Made by a program: the position numbers and the translations under genes. Of a stretch of 64,000 bases of DNA, positions 46,490-58,159 are shown piece by piece. This DNA comes from Calliphora vicina (Eukaryota > Arthropoda > Insecta > Diptera > Calliphoridae). Location: NCBI RefSeq assembly GCF_958450345.1, contig NC_088782.1:91806858-91870857 (forward strand). Direction: 5' to 3'. Numbering within the stretch: the stretch's first letter is position 1; each line of letters opens with the position of its first letter. Under the pieces are notes generated by a model, which worked only from the letters and a program-made list of their open reading frames with translations, was not told the origin of the DNA and made no database searches.

Positions 46490-46733
46490 GTCCATTCGGT
46501 CCAAAAGTACGATCTATATTTTTAAAAAAGCGGACCAAGATATGGCAAAATTTTATTCATTCAATACCTAGCGCTTTCCAAAAATATAAAAATCTTTGAA
46601 ATCGTTCTTAGCAAAAAGTGTCCTAAATAGATAAGATATTTCTTTAATCTTTCGAAAAATAAATTTCATCCCGATCGGAAGACATCAGTTTCAAAAGTTT
46701 GTTCACTTGACATGAAATCCCCCATATATTATA
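46490..46733. repeat. Chimera of two repeat families
   Basis: Sequence to about 46,605 (CCATTCGGTCCAAAAGTACG, AAAGCGGACCAAGATATGGC, CTTTGAAATCG) belongs to the CAGTGGGGCAG family. From GTTCTTAGCAAAAAGTGTCC onward it is the right end of the GGGGGATTTCATGTCAAGTG palindromic family, shortened internally and ending GAAATCCCCCATATAT. The switch is abrupt and no target duplication is visible. Confidence 0.65.
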
Positions 46734-48000
46734 ATCTTCTAAATCGAATCTAGAACATAAACTAACGAAACCACAAACCCCCCTTCGGGGTTTAAAAACC
46801 AAATTCAAAACTACATCTACACTACAACCATGATAAATTTTTGTTAAAGTAGAGCTATTTCTTTCGAAATTACAGATTTGTTTCCACTTTTTGTAAATTC
46901 CTACACTGTGCAATGTTGCTATTTTACCACTTTCGGTTCACTTAGCACTTTTTTAAAATCCGAAGTAAATTTAACTTCACTAAGATTAGTTGTATAGTCT
47001 GAGCAATAATTTTACTAAAGATATGATTAGTGATTTAAACTGAATTAAATAAAGGATCTCAGCAAAGATAGGAATTTTATTGAGAAGACTATGTAGCATA
47101 CATTCATATATTTTATCACGATTTAGCACTTTTCCGATTGAATCTTCCAGCTACATTGTATTCATGCAATGAACAATTTAAATTGATGTAGGGTGCTATG
47201 TCTGAATTTTGATTTTGTTTTGTGTAGCATAATTTTTGTTTTACAATTGCTGATGTACATATATGTGTTCTGTTGTTATTTTATTAAAATTTTTTTGTGG
47301 TATAAACAATGTCATGATGTTTTTACCTTCTTGGGTTTTGTTTATTTATTTTTTTATGGCAATTAAATTTGGTTTAATTGGATTTTTTAATAAAATGCGT
47401 AGCAATGTATACATGTAAGTATGTATGTATTTGCTAGGAAGGAAAAGGCAAAAACGAAAATTTATTTATTTGTATTAAGGTGGAAACCGACCCATGTTAC
47501 ACTAATAAATTTAAATTAATATCGTACTACAACAATATTTAATAAATTTTACTTAACCCTTTTGTATAAATTCTAGAATTAATTGTTTTAATAAACACTG
47601 TTTTTATTCAACAAAAATATTTCCGAATTTAAATTATCAGAAAATTTCTTTAAAATAGCTTTATTATAGCAAAGTGCCAGTCGATAAAAGGGCGTTTCAA
47701 AAATATAATAAATGAAATCAAATATCAACTGCTTGATTGTAAACATTGATATAATTATACAAAAATTAACCAGTAATTAAAAAAACAAAATAAATTTATT
47801 TTAAACATCGCCATTATAGCCAAGGGTCAGGTCAAAAAGGGACATTAAATATTAAGAATCATAAATATGTACATAGAATTTAAAATATACAAACAAATAT
47901 AAATTTTTTTGCTAAAATTACCATATTGTTGCTTATATAACTTTTTAAAAAAAGAAGAAAAAATTAATCAGAAGTCATAAAACATTAATATATATGGACG
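46734..48000. other. Old repeat fragment then unassigned AT-rich DNA
   Basis: About 46,740-46,950 is related to 5040-5220. After that I recognise no gene or element, only AT-rich sequence. Confidence 0.4.
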
Positions 48001-48232
48001 ATTTCATGTCAAGTGAATACATTTTTAAAACCGATGAATTACGATAGGGATGCAATTTATTGGATAGTAATTTATGCCCAATTTATCAACAACATCGGCT
48101 AAGAACTCCCTGAGTTAGAGGGGATCAAAATTTGTCATTTTAGCCAAACAGGGGTTTTTTCTCATTCATTTAACTTATTATCTATTGTTCTTAGCAAAAT
48201 GTGTCCCAAATAGTTTAGATAAATAATAATAG
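48001..48232 (+). repeat. Left-end fragment of the GGGGGATTTCATG palindrome family
   Basis: CGATTTCATGTCAAGTGAAT, CAACAACATCGGCTAAGAAC and TAGCAAAATGTGTCCCAAAT follow the left arm of the 32,278-34,842 element with scattered changes, then stop. None of the 180-base units is present. Confidence 0.75.
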
Positions 48233-48474
48233 GTTAAATTCGGAAGCGCCTGGGGAAACCCAATATTATAATAATCTAGGCGTTTTCTCGTTAACAACTA
48301 TTCTTGTTAAAATACCAATGTTAGTTCCTTAAGAAACTTTTTACTAAGAAGTAAAAAATACAACAATTTTATTGCTTAACTAGCCGGTTATTGGATACGT
48401 TCATAGATTGCGTCCAATATTATGAAAATACTGGGTCAAGGTATGCTGAAATTGAAACATCTTACACTGAGGGA

Positions 48475-50431
48475 AAAACGACGTTGCAAAATCGACAACG
48501 GTTGGTGTCATTTTGACACCATATGGTGTAATTTTTTTTACACCGTACGTTTACAGTTTATAAACAAACTGGTACGAATCCACAACGCAATTTTTTTAAA
48601 TTATTCGCCGACTCATCTCAACGGGAGTGGCTCAGCTCTGCTTTGTTTTTATAAGTGAGTTTTAACTTTATTTACACTAAACAATTTTAATAAATATAAT
48701 GATAAGAGAGAAGTAAATAAATGGTTTAAAAAGCAAAATATAAAAGAAAGCGTAATTGTGTTTAATAGCGAATTTGTGTCGATGCAGTTGAAGATCCAGG
48801 CAGTGATAAGATCACCAAATCTAGTGACGACATACAACTTTAAAAATTCCTGGAAACAATAAATATGCCTTCAGTTTTTGTACATTTAATAGGTATGTAA
48901 GTAGAGCTACATGTATGTATATATAATTAACAGCGATGTAGAATATAATAAGTATTTGTTTTAGTTTTTAGAAAGAGGACATAAGGGAAGCAGTGCCACC
49001 ATTAGGGTTGCTATTTGAAATTTTACATACAGAAACTCCCACAATTGACACCAATGTTTTGCCACATTTAAACATGGAATCTGTTAATGTACATTAGGGA
49101 TAGAACTATTGACATTTTTTGGAAATATGCAAATTGACATAGCATAGTCGAATAGAGCATTAAAAAATGTGAAAAACCAGGGTACATATACAAATCGTAC
49201 ACAAATGGTGACAAATTGTCAACGGTCTGTTATAAAATCGTACACGAACGGTGTCAAATCGACAACGGATGGTGTCAATTAGGGTATTCAATTAATCGGG
49301 TTTCTGGTTTAATCGAGCAAATAATTAATCGGGGTATAGATTTAATCGGTTAATAGTCGGTTAATTTAAAATTATTCGATTAACCGAATAATTTCTATTT
49401 AAATTTTAAAGTGAAAATAAAACCACGAATTTTCTGTACTTATGTAAGTATTTCATTAATAAAATGAACAAAAACATAAAAAATAAACGAAACATAATTC
49501 AACCAAAAAGTAAATAATTTTCTTAGTTTTAATAAAACTCGACTTGGAAAAAACTCTCTCGCTGATTGTAGATGTTAGAAAAACGAAAGTAAGGCATAAT
49601 AAAATCATCCATTATACCAAAGAGGTCCTTTTTAGATTTTTTTATTTTAAATACTTTTAATAATTTCCATAAGTTCTGATAAAAACTCATTTCAGTAGTG
49701 TTTCCAGTTTCGTTTATTATCATGTTCTCGTTCGACAAATACATGTCTATGGCTTAATATTGAAAAGTCGTATCTCGTTTTTTTTCTAAATCGCGGTTTT
49801 TACATATTCTATTAGACAAAACTCAAGCATATCTCCCTTAAAAAATTGAGTTTTCTATATTGAAGAATAACAGATTTACAGTAATTAAAAAAAACACTAA
49901 CTCATTTCAAAAATTGTTTGAAAGAAAAACCCCTAACTCATTTAATGTTGAATGCATATTTTTTAGTTTATATTAAAAGAAACAACTTTTCTAAAAGTAT
50001 TTTTTGATATATTACAATGTTTTAGTTGTTAGTTTTTGGCTTTCACTTTCATATTTAATTGAGTTTTTTCCTTCTCCTGTAAAGTAACTATATTAAGCCA
50101 TCGATGTAAATTAAATATGTCAGTCACTGTCACTGAACATGTTACTTGGATGTTCGAAAAAATATGTAATGTTGTATTTGAATTAAAATTGAAAAAAAAT
50201 AAGTGCAAAAAAAGAAATTTCGGTTAATCGGTTAATCGACACAAATTAATCGGTTTATTTGTTATTCGAAAATCGGTAATTTTGAATTATTCGAACTTAA
50301 ACCAACCAAAATTAATCGGTTAACCGATTAACAGTTAACCGATCGAATACCCGAATGTCAATTCAGCAACGGAATGGTGTTGTTTTTCCGTTTCCAAATT
50401 GACACCGTTCGTGTACATTTTTCGCTGGGTG
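48475..50431. mobile_element. TA-flanked TIR element hosting a hAT
   Basis: The left end CACTGAGGGAAAAACGACG and inverted right end CACCCAGCGAAAAATGTAC are flanked by TA (48,473-48,474, 50,432-50,433). GGTGTCAATTTGACACC-like motifs lie inside both ends. Without the hAT at 49,280-50,354 and its octamer, about 870 bases remain, with no transposase. The class is probably Tc1/mariner-type by the TA flank. Confidence 0.6.
49280..50354. mobile_element. hAT MITE with TTAATCGGTTAA motif arrays, copy 2
   Basis: It starts TAGGGTATTCAATTAATCGG and ends GATCGAATACCCGA, where A-to-G style decay has altered the last bases. Octamers GTGTCAAT (49,272-49,279) and ATGTCAAT (50,355-50,362) match at seven of eight. 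It shares the motif arrays and interior (CTCTCTCGCTGATTGTAGAT) with 12,871-13,881. A 71-codon minus frame (49,529-49,744) is partly shared with copy 1 but broken there. Its origin is unknown. Confidence 0.88.
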
Positions 50432-50433
50432 TA

Positions 50434-50720
50434 ATTTTCACTCATTAACTATAAGAAATAAATATCACAAAATATAATAAAGAATTTAATTTTAGACAAA
50501 CGACAAAAAATTCGCAAGAGTTTTAAAATATTACATGTCTGAGGATCCTTATTTGGAAACCTCACAGCGCTTCTCCTGTGGTATCTTTGGGACTCCTCTG
50601 CCTGTAAGAAATGGCAGATTTATTTCCAAAATATTTTTATTCTGCCCCACTGTGCAGCGGTTACCCTAAATGATAGGAAAATCACTAGTTCGGGACAGTC
50701 ATCGAAAACTGCTGAGTATA
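50434..50720 (-). repeat. CAGTGGGGCAG family fragment plus ACTAGTTCGGGACAG repeat
   Basis: About 50,440-50,656 is a diverged reverse copy of the 15.64-kb repeat, ending ATTCTGCCCCACTG at its terminus. Directly after it, GGTTACCCTAAATGATAGGA and CACTAGTTCGGGACAGTC belong to the repeat at 5.53-5.76 and 8.00-8.11 kb. Confidence 0.65.
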
Positions 50721-51425
50721 AATAAAATATTACTTAAATATATACATATGTACGTACGTTTACACATCCATTGTAAACAATAAACAAATTATACAATTTC
50801 GGTTTTTTTTTATTTTGGGGTTTTAAAGATAATCTTGTTTTTGTTTATTCAAAAAAACATTGGTTCGAGAACATAAGAGTGTTATAACGTTTGTTGTACT
50901 AGCATTAATTGCTTAAAGATTAATCCACAAAAATATTATATGATTTGCTTTTATCTCTAATGCACACACACAAAATTCCAATATAAAAGTTTTAGAAAAC
51001 ACCAATAAAGTGTTGTTCATACAATAAGAGCTTAAATCCAATTTGGGTATTTTTTTTTAATAATAAAATGAACTTTTTATTTACATTGGATGCAAAATAA
51101 ATTCTCTGTTGAGAATTTAATCAATCATTTTCAAAATAAATGGAATTTAGGGGCCTTGTTTTCTAAATCCCAGCGTCAAGTGATAGTTAGTTTTTGGTTT
51201 TATGCAAATTCTATTGTTTTTAAAAACAACATATAAAAATTCTTGTAGCTATGTATAATTATAGATCGATAGTCAAAAACCCAATAGTTAGCTATAAATT
51301 TTACTGATCATAAAATCACTAAAATTTCCCAGGAATTCCCGACAATTATTTTGCAGTAAGTGGTTTTACTATTTTATTGCCTTATTATTTTTGCTATCAA
51401 ATAAAGAAAACATATTTTGAATCTG
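50721..51425. other. Unassigned AT-rich DNA
   Basis: No gene or element ends were recognised. Confidence 0.4.
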
Positions 51426-51428
51426 TAA

Positions 51429-51853
51429 AGCTGGGTTTCCGCATACATCGCAATAGGCGCCGATAACGAAAACAGAAACTGAAAAACGTTGATTTTCGTC
51501 ACCGTCTCTTTGCGGCATAAAACAGAAACGAAATTATTTTTTAATTTTGGATGTTGCACATTAAATAGAATTTCATTATTTTTGACTAAATCTATTAGTT
51601 TTTCCTCTTCCAATAAAGAAAATTTATTTTTTTTATTCATTTTCATTTCCTTTCAGTTTGAAATAAAAAAATAATTTCATTCCTACAGCACCGAAAACGA
51701 CCTACTTGAAATTGTTTTCTTTCCGGCCCCAAACGACAGGTTTTTCGTTACTGATCGGTGCCGTTTCGTTTCCAATTTTCGTTGCCGATTTCTGAAACGA
51801 ACTTTTTTCGGTACAAATGTATGGAATTTCATTTTCGGTGCGGAAACGTAGCT
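51429..51853 (-). mobile_element. PIF/Harbinger-like MITE with TAA duplication
   Basis: The ends AGCTGGGTTTCCGCA and inverted AGCTACGTTTCCGCA are flanked by the trinucleotide TAA on both sides (51,426-51,428, 51,854-51,856), matching the TWA target of PIF/Harbinger elements. Subterminal CGAAAACAGAAAC / GTTTCGTTTCC motifs occur in both orientations. The 425-base element contains a short MADF-like start on the minus strand but no transposase. Confidence 0.65.
51538..51646 (-). pseudogene. MADF/Myb-like N-terminal fragment
   Basis: The minus frame from the ATG at 51,646 reads MKMNKKNKFSLLEEEKLIDL then VKNNEILFNVQHPKLKNN, resembling the start of a MADF domain (LI.LV..NPILYD..HP.YKN). Autonomous PIF/Harbinger elements carry a second gene for a Myb/trihelix-type DNA-binding protein, so a leftover of that gene fits. 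After KNN the frame runs into unrelated sequence. Confidence 0.5.
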
Positions 51854-51856
51854 TAA

Positions 51857-52776
51857 GTAAAGTTTCAACATTTGAAATGACACAGCAACACGACCAGAGA
51901 CCAAAACTTATTTTTTGTTCGTAGAATCAGAATGTTATACTCCGTTTTTTTAAGGATTTGGTTAAAATCTAATAATAGTATGACTACGAACTAATAAATG
52001 ACAGTATATGTCACTATATATGTATGTTCGATTAGATAAAAAAGTACTTTATACTCTTTTCTACTTAACAAATACAAAGTATGAATAAAACAAAATGATT
52101 TAAATGAATAAATAAGCCAAATGCAAATACCATTGAATGGATAACAATGAATGAAAACCAAAAGATTTGAACAACACAAAATACTTTCTAGTAAAATTTA
52201 ACAAAATAATTGAAAATATACAAGTATAATTCCAGTAATGCTTTTTAAACAAAAGAAAACGGATTCAGGGGATAATTTAATATTAAATAGTATGTCAATA
52301 AAAACCAAAATTTATAAGAATGTTTGTTTGTTTGTTTTTATATTGAATACTAAATATCTTGAGGTTTTTACACAATTGAATTTAAATTGTAATACAATTA
52401 AATAAAAATAGTTAAATGAACGATAATAAATGTGTGTATATGTAGATTAAATATTAATGAACAAATACTATTATATACAGGTGCAATAAAAAAAAATAGT
52501 TATATAAAGTAAAATCACTTCACATTCGTGTGTATTTTTAATTTAAGTTGTGATTGCTCTCGATTTCGAGATCGCTAATTTAAATTAAGCAATAAAATTT
52601 AAAAAAAAATCTTGCATTAATTAATTGATATTGTTTATTATTCGTATAAAAACAAATAATTTGGAAAAGTGACCACTTACAAAATATATTTAGAAATTGG
52701 ATGATATTTTATCCAAAGATAAATCGATATGAATTTAAGAATGGTGTTTGATATTTTTACAAGACTATTCTATACA
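51857..52776. other. Unassigned AT-rich DNA
   Basis: A short TTTG microsatellite-like run lies near 52,320. I see no gene or element ends. Confidence 0.4.
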
Positions 52777-52778
52777 TA

Positions 52779-53025
52779 CACAGAGAAAACAGATTCGTGA
52801 TAGCAACCGAATTTGTTGCCAATCGAATGATTCTATCTTAGTAACCGAATTTTACAGTTGTGGCTACAATATTTTGTAAGGGGTAACTAAAGTTTGGTTG
52901 CCTCAACTGAAATTCTTCTTTATCAACTGACTTTCTGTTGTTAGAACTGAAAAATTCTATGTGTGCAACCGAATCATTCGATTGGCAACAAATTCGGTTG
53001 CTATTACGAATCTGTTTTCTCTTTG
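52779..53025. mobile_element. Palindromic MITE (CACAGAGAAAACAG family), full copy, inverted
   Basis: It is 247 bases long, flanked by TA (52,777-52,778, 53,026-53,027). The left end is CACAGAGAAAACAGATTCGT and the right end is its inverse with one change. The asymmetric centre runs opposite to the copies at 7,102 and 57,913. Equal length to the 57,913 copy supports both boundaries. Confidence 0.88.
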
Positions 53026-53177
53026 TAGGTTTTCTAGAGCTTTAATAAAAAATCTATAACATACACAAATATTTTGTTACAGCAGATGATGATATTTTCT
53101 CTTCATGATGAAAGAGAAATTAAGAAAAATAAACTACTTATGTTAACGATGAATTTTTACTAAACAGGTTTGATTAA

Positions 53178-54457
53178 CCTTTATGTCAACGGCAACATAC
53201 CTGGGTATGTTTTGCATTTTTAAAATGCTGTACCTTTGAATTGGATATTTGAAATTTCTTGATGTCCTAGCCAAAACTGTTTTCCGCAATTTTCCCAAGT
53301 TTGGTTAGGATCACCCGTTTGGAAGATAAAGCCCATTTACAAAGTTGCACCCTTACGTCAACAGCATACATACCTGGGTATCCAGTGGATACTATCCATA
53401 GTAAAACGCATGCAAATATAATTATAATATTTAAAAGTATAGTATTTTTCAACGTTTTTACCCACCATACTCCAAATTTTTGATAACAGCGGGTCCAAAT
53501 ATATCCCATTTTTCTTTTGTTGGACTAACAACAAATGTATATGTCAAACAAAAAAAGAGTTATTTAAAAATTGTGACTGACTCCAAAGTTATAAGTATTT
53601 GAATTTAACCCTCTAACTGGCAAGACTGCCTTTAGGTGGGGTATTTTAAATGTATGAAATTCTTCTTTATTTGCTTATATTTCCAGTCATAACGATAAAT
53701 ATGTGTAAAGAGACAAACAATTTACTTATTTTGATAATCCAACGAATTTTTTATTTTTTCGAAAATTAACCTGGTATATTTTATACGCTCAAAATAAAAT
53801 TGGCCGCTCAAAATAAAAGGCGATTTTTCGCTAGTTTTTGGGAAAAAAGTAATTAAAGTTATCTAAAAAATTTAAAAGAAGATGCATTAGGAATTTATAC
53901 TTTTTCAAAAGCTGACTTTACACTAAATATTTTAAAAGAAAATAAATTTAAAAATTTTTGATACGGAGGGGACCAGGTCCATTCAAATAACGCCTATTTT
54001 TTATGTAAAATTCAATTTAGGGCAAAAATTCTCAAATCACATAGTCGATATCAAAATAAAGTAACCTATTTTAGATGGCAAAATATGTTCTTAATTATTT
54101 TGTAAAGGGTTCCGATAACACCGCTCTTGGTGTGGATATTATAGCAAAAAAACTAAAAAATCCCATTTTTGGGATTTTTCAAAACAATTTCGGAATAACG
54201 GGATTCCTGATTATAAATATCAAAATTATTAATAAATAAAAAATTAATTTTAATTTAAAAAAAAATAAAAAATTTTTTTATTTTCTTGTCTATTTCTAAG
54301 AAAATAAAAAAAAAAATAATACAGATATTCCAACAAACGAGTTAGATATAAGCATTTTTATACTAACTCCATTGCCATTCACCATACAAAACGTATGAAC
54401 ATACCCAGGTATGTTGCTGTTGACGTGCGTAAAGCAGTTCTGCTGTTGACATAAAGG
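53178..54457. mobile_element. piggyBac-like non-autonomous element at TTAA
   Basis: The ends CCTTTATGTCAACGGCA and inverted CCTTTATGTCAACAGCAG are flanked by TTAA (53,174-53,177 and 54,458-54,461), the piggyBac target. ACATACCTGGGTATGT-type palindromes recur near 53,193, 53,368 and 54,396. The right side also has an inner CGTCAACAGCAACATACC repeating the terminal motif. There is no transposase frame in 1280 bases. Open frames here are short and without domains. Confidence 0.78.
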
Positions 54458-54495
54458 TTAACATTGAGAAAATTCGGTTAACATTGAGAAAATTC
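54456..54495. repeat. 20-bp tandem duplication at the piggyBac-like 3' junction
   Basis: GGTTAACATTGAGAAAATTC occurs twice in a row (54,456-54,475, 54,476-54,495). Each unit includes the last GG of the element and a TTAA. Confidence 0.95.
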
Positions 54496-56544
54496 GATGA
54501 ATGAATTTAAAATGATCGTATTTTTAATATTAACTTTCAAAATAATTATAATTTAGAAGTATTAATCTCAGTTACAGTATAAATGGGTAGAATCAGAAAA
54601 TTGATAGTGGTACCTCCCATAGCAAGTATATAGTTATTTTCGAATTTTGAGAGTTGGTGTAAATTACTTTGATGCCAGTGTCCGCTGTTATTCTACAAAG
54701 TTCAGATTAAAGTGGATATGTTGAAAAAAGGCCCCCCTCATATAAAAATAATATTAATTAAATATTAAATTACTTTGTTGCCAGTAGGTTTGTTGCCAGC
54801 CGTTTTCAAAGATTTTGAAACACCCTCAAAATTTTGAGATATTTTGAAAAAACAGTTTTAGGATAGGTCGTAGTACTTTAGTACCTCTAACTCACACAGT
54901 TTTATACCGATTTCAAAATTGTTAACTACTATGGATAGCCAAAGAATTAAGCTTTCATAAAGTGTATACATAAAATATATTGCAATTATGTAAGTTATTA
55001 TAAAAATTTTCGCTTTATTTTGTATTTTTTTTCATAATTTTTCAAATTCAACAATAGTTATTTTAATTTTTTCTATCAATATATAGAACAAAATGTTATA
55101 TTGCTAGTTCAAATCGGTTTAAATTTGCAAAAGTTATTAAACTTTTTCGGAAAAAGTTCGATATATTTTTTTTTGTATAGTTTTTTTGTTTTTTTTTTTA
55201 TTCACATGCTCTGGGGGAGAAAAAGCTAAAAAAAGGTGTTAATGAAAAGTTGAATAACTTTTACAATTTTCATCCGATTTGAATAACTAAAACTATGTTT
55301 TGTTAAGAACTCAATTTCCTTTATACATTTGTATAAGCTTTCGTATCAAAATAAGCAATGAAAAACGACTAAAATCAAAAAAGTTGATAAACTTTGTTTT
55401 TCTTTCAGATATTCTTAACAATTTGTAATGTGTTTTCCAAGTTTTTTTCCATCGTAGCACCGTGTTATTAGTAATAGATATCTGGATATCTACAATAGTG
55501 TGATTCTTAATAATTTACATGTATTATTTTGGTACTATTGGACGTAGTTGGTAAGCAAACAACATGCAAATTAAATAGTTATTTTGGAATACCTGAAGAA
55601 CTATTATTCTAACTTTTTATAAATTACTTTCCTATCGTTGTAAGTAGTTTTGCTAAAAATGTTACTGAAAAAAGTTACTACAGAATGAATAGGATATCTG
55701 AAATATATCGTCCATATGACGAACTTAGGTAAACAATAATATGTGCAATTGGTGATGAATAGATACTTGTATAATTTTGAATTATGCCAAATATATTAAG
55801 TACATATGTATATGAAACCATTATATGGTTTGCGGGTTCTATTCTCTCCAGAGATTCTGGGTGTATCGCAAGACAAGCAAAACGCTTTGCAGTTTGTGTT
55901 TATAAAAAAAAAACAAAGCTATGTCCTTCCGGGTGTCTGTCTACTGAAGCCACCATATATGGCCTACAGGGAAGGACTTAAGGGAATGTATTTTTCTGAA
56001 ATATTAATTGTTGATCAGAAATGGGAAAAAGTAGTCAAGTTAAAACAGGGTTATGGACCAAAATGTGAGACAACCTCCTACAAAGCTATTTTCTACAAAT
56101 ATAAAGCATATAATACACATTGTTTTTTTGATGAAAAAACATACTTTGTTTAAAATTACAGGAAGTGGTCCATGATTTATCCCAGCCCCATACTAAATTC
56201 TTCCTAATAAATGCCTATAGATTACCGCTATCCATACAAAATTCAGTAAACATGATTTCTATGTAAACAAAAATCACAAAACGAAAAATATCATAATAAG
56301 TTTTAAATTCGACATCAATAATCCGCATGTACCGCACCTAGTTTTATGAAGATCGGCCCATATTGGCCATTGGTCCCAAATAAGGACCACTACCGAAAAG
56401 CACTTTAAATTAATTAAAAATCTTTTTAATATCGATATCAAATTGTTGGATTTTGTGTCGATCAGTCCATAATTGATCATATATCCCATATAAGATATAT
56501 AGATATCAACCCACAAAATGTTATGACAATATCCCCTTTTTTTC
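54496..56544. other. Unassigned DNA with traces of dispersed repeats
   Basis: Pieces near 54,630 and 55,580 (AGTTATTTTCGAA..., AGTTATTTTGGAATACCTGA) echo the flank of the 35-36.8-kb Helitron-like segment. About 56,330-56,520 resembles the fly intergenic repeat in reverse. A 115-codon plus frame at 55,806-56,153 has no recognisable domain and overlaps another open frame, so I do not call it a gene. Confidence 0.4.
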
Positions 56545-57559
56545 AAAATATGCCATTTTTTTTAAAAAAAAAAAATTCTTCGCTGAAAAGAAAGCTTAGG
56601 TCCATTCCTTTAAAAGGTTTTTGATCGCTTAGTGGGATGCGAGTGAGATATTTATCAAAATAAATATTTTCGAATTCAAGATATAAAATTTTTTACTTTT
56701 TTTCAAAACCTATTTTTTTTCTAAAATGGGGCCTTTTTTAAATATTTTGTTTTGCTCAACAAAAAACATAGGCATATTCCTTTGAGAAATTTTTGGTCTT
56801 TTAGTGGGATGCGAGTGGGATGTATATCACAAAAAAATAAATATTTTAACACAAAAATTGTATATCTGGAGTTAAAAAAATTAAAAAAGGGCCCATTTAA
56901 AAAAAAAGTAAAAAAAAATTTTGATTTTTCCAAACAAATCAAAAATTGTATATCTAGAGTCTAGAGCAGAGGTTCGCAAAAATAAATCCTTTCACCAATA
57001 CAATTACTCTCACCAACACATTCAATTCTTTATTTTATTCAGTGCACCTACAAACACACAAATACAAAAACTGAAAAAATAAAGAAAAAGTCATACACCA
57101 GTGCTCATGCGTATTCCTAGTTGTCTCGTTGAGTGGACAACGACCAGCGTTGCCGCTTTGGTCCAATTGGACCAAAATTGGTAGTTTGAAGTTAACAAAT
57201 TGACTTTTGGTAGTTTGGTTGGTTTGTTCCGATATTTGTCTTATTTTGGTAGGCTACGATATTTCTGAATACATAAGTATTTTTAAGAACAAAATAATTA
57301 AAATAATAACGAAAAAACTACTTATGTTAAGCCAAAATAATAAAACTACATATTTGCAAAATATGAAGATAGCATTTTCTTAAATATTTAGTTTTGTCAG
57401 GTAAATGTGTATTTATTTAGTAGTGTTGAGTTCAAAAAATGCAAAAGGGCTCTCAAAATTTTTATTTTCTAATAATATGTGTTAAACTCTGCTTCAATAT
57501 TTCAGTTTCATCTGACACTTTAAATGTCCAATTATGGAAATTAGGACGCGTAATTTATT

Positions 57560-57850
57560 TCTATATGAAACTTATTTGTGTTGAATTTTTTCGGGATACC
57601 AACACTTTTAGGAGTTTTATGCTCGTTTAAGTAATTTTCGGAAGAGGGCCTTATATGGGAGCTATGGTCAATTATGAATTGAATTTTTAGGTGTAATTTA
57701 TTTGTAAAAATGTTATTTAATATCTATATAAATCAAGCATTTATGACGGATAATGTCTTATTTCTGGAGGACATTTATATGGAGGCTATGTGAAATACAT
57801 GTACAACCAGACAGACGTACGGAAGGACATCGACTCAAAAATAAAATCTC
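57560..57850 (+). repeat. Fly intergenic repeat, copy 3, inside the nest
   Basis: GGCCTTATATGGGAGCTATG, GTCAATTATG and ACAACCAGACAGACGTACGG follow the repeat at 12.66 and 38.1 kb. It lies wholly inside the level-3 hAT, so it was either part of that element or inserted into it. Confidence 0.55.
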
Positions 57851-57912
57851 GAAAACTGAACGATTTTAACATATTTATGATTGTAGTGTTATTAAATAAC
57901 TTTCTTCCTCTG

Positions 57913-58159
57913 CACAGAGAAAACAGATTCGTAGTAGCAACCGAATTTGTTGCCAATCGAATGATTCGGTTGCACACATAGAATTTTTCGGTTCTTTCAA
58001 GAGAAAGTCAGTTAGTAAAGAAGAAATTCGGTTGAAATAACCAAATTTTTGTTACTCCTTCTAAAATTTTTTACCCACAACTGTAAAATTCGGTTACTAA
58101 AGTAGAATCATTCGATTGGCAACAAATTCGGTTGCCATCACTAATTTGGTTTCTCTGTG
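57913..58159. mobile_element. Palindromic MITE (CACAGAGAAAACAG family), full copy (nest level 4)
   Basis: Another 247-base copy, with CACAGAGAAAACAGATTCGT at the left and the inverse CACAGAGAAACCAAATTAGT at the right. Flanks are TG on both sides, whereas the 52,779 copy has TA on both sides. Confidence 0.88.

Noticed and set aside
49529..49744. 71-codon minus frame inside the 49,280 hAT as a gene
   Set aside because: Part of it is shared with the copy at 12,871, where it is broken. It may be an old transposase scrap, but I could not recognise a motif.
53267..53509. Opposing frames of 80 and 60 codons
   Set aside because: Both are inside the non-coding piggyBac-like element and arise from its palindromic repeats.
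55784..56153. Two overlapping plus-strand frames (65 and 115 codons)
   Set aside because: The overlap of two frames and lack of any recognisable domain or splice context make a gene unlikely. The composition is slightly less AT-rich, so it is noted but not called.
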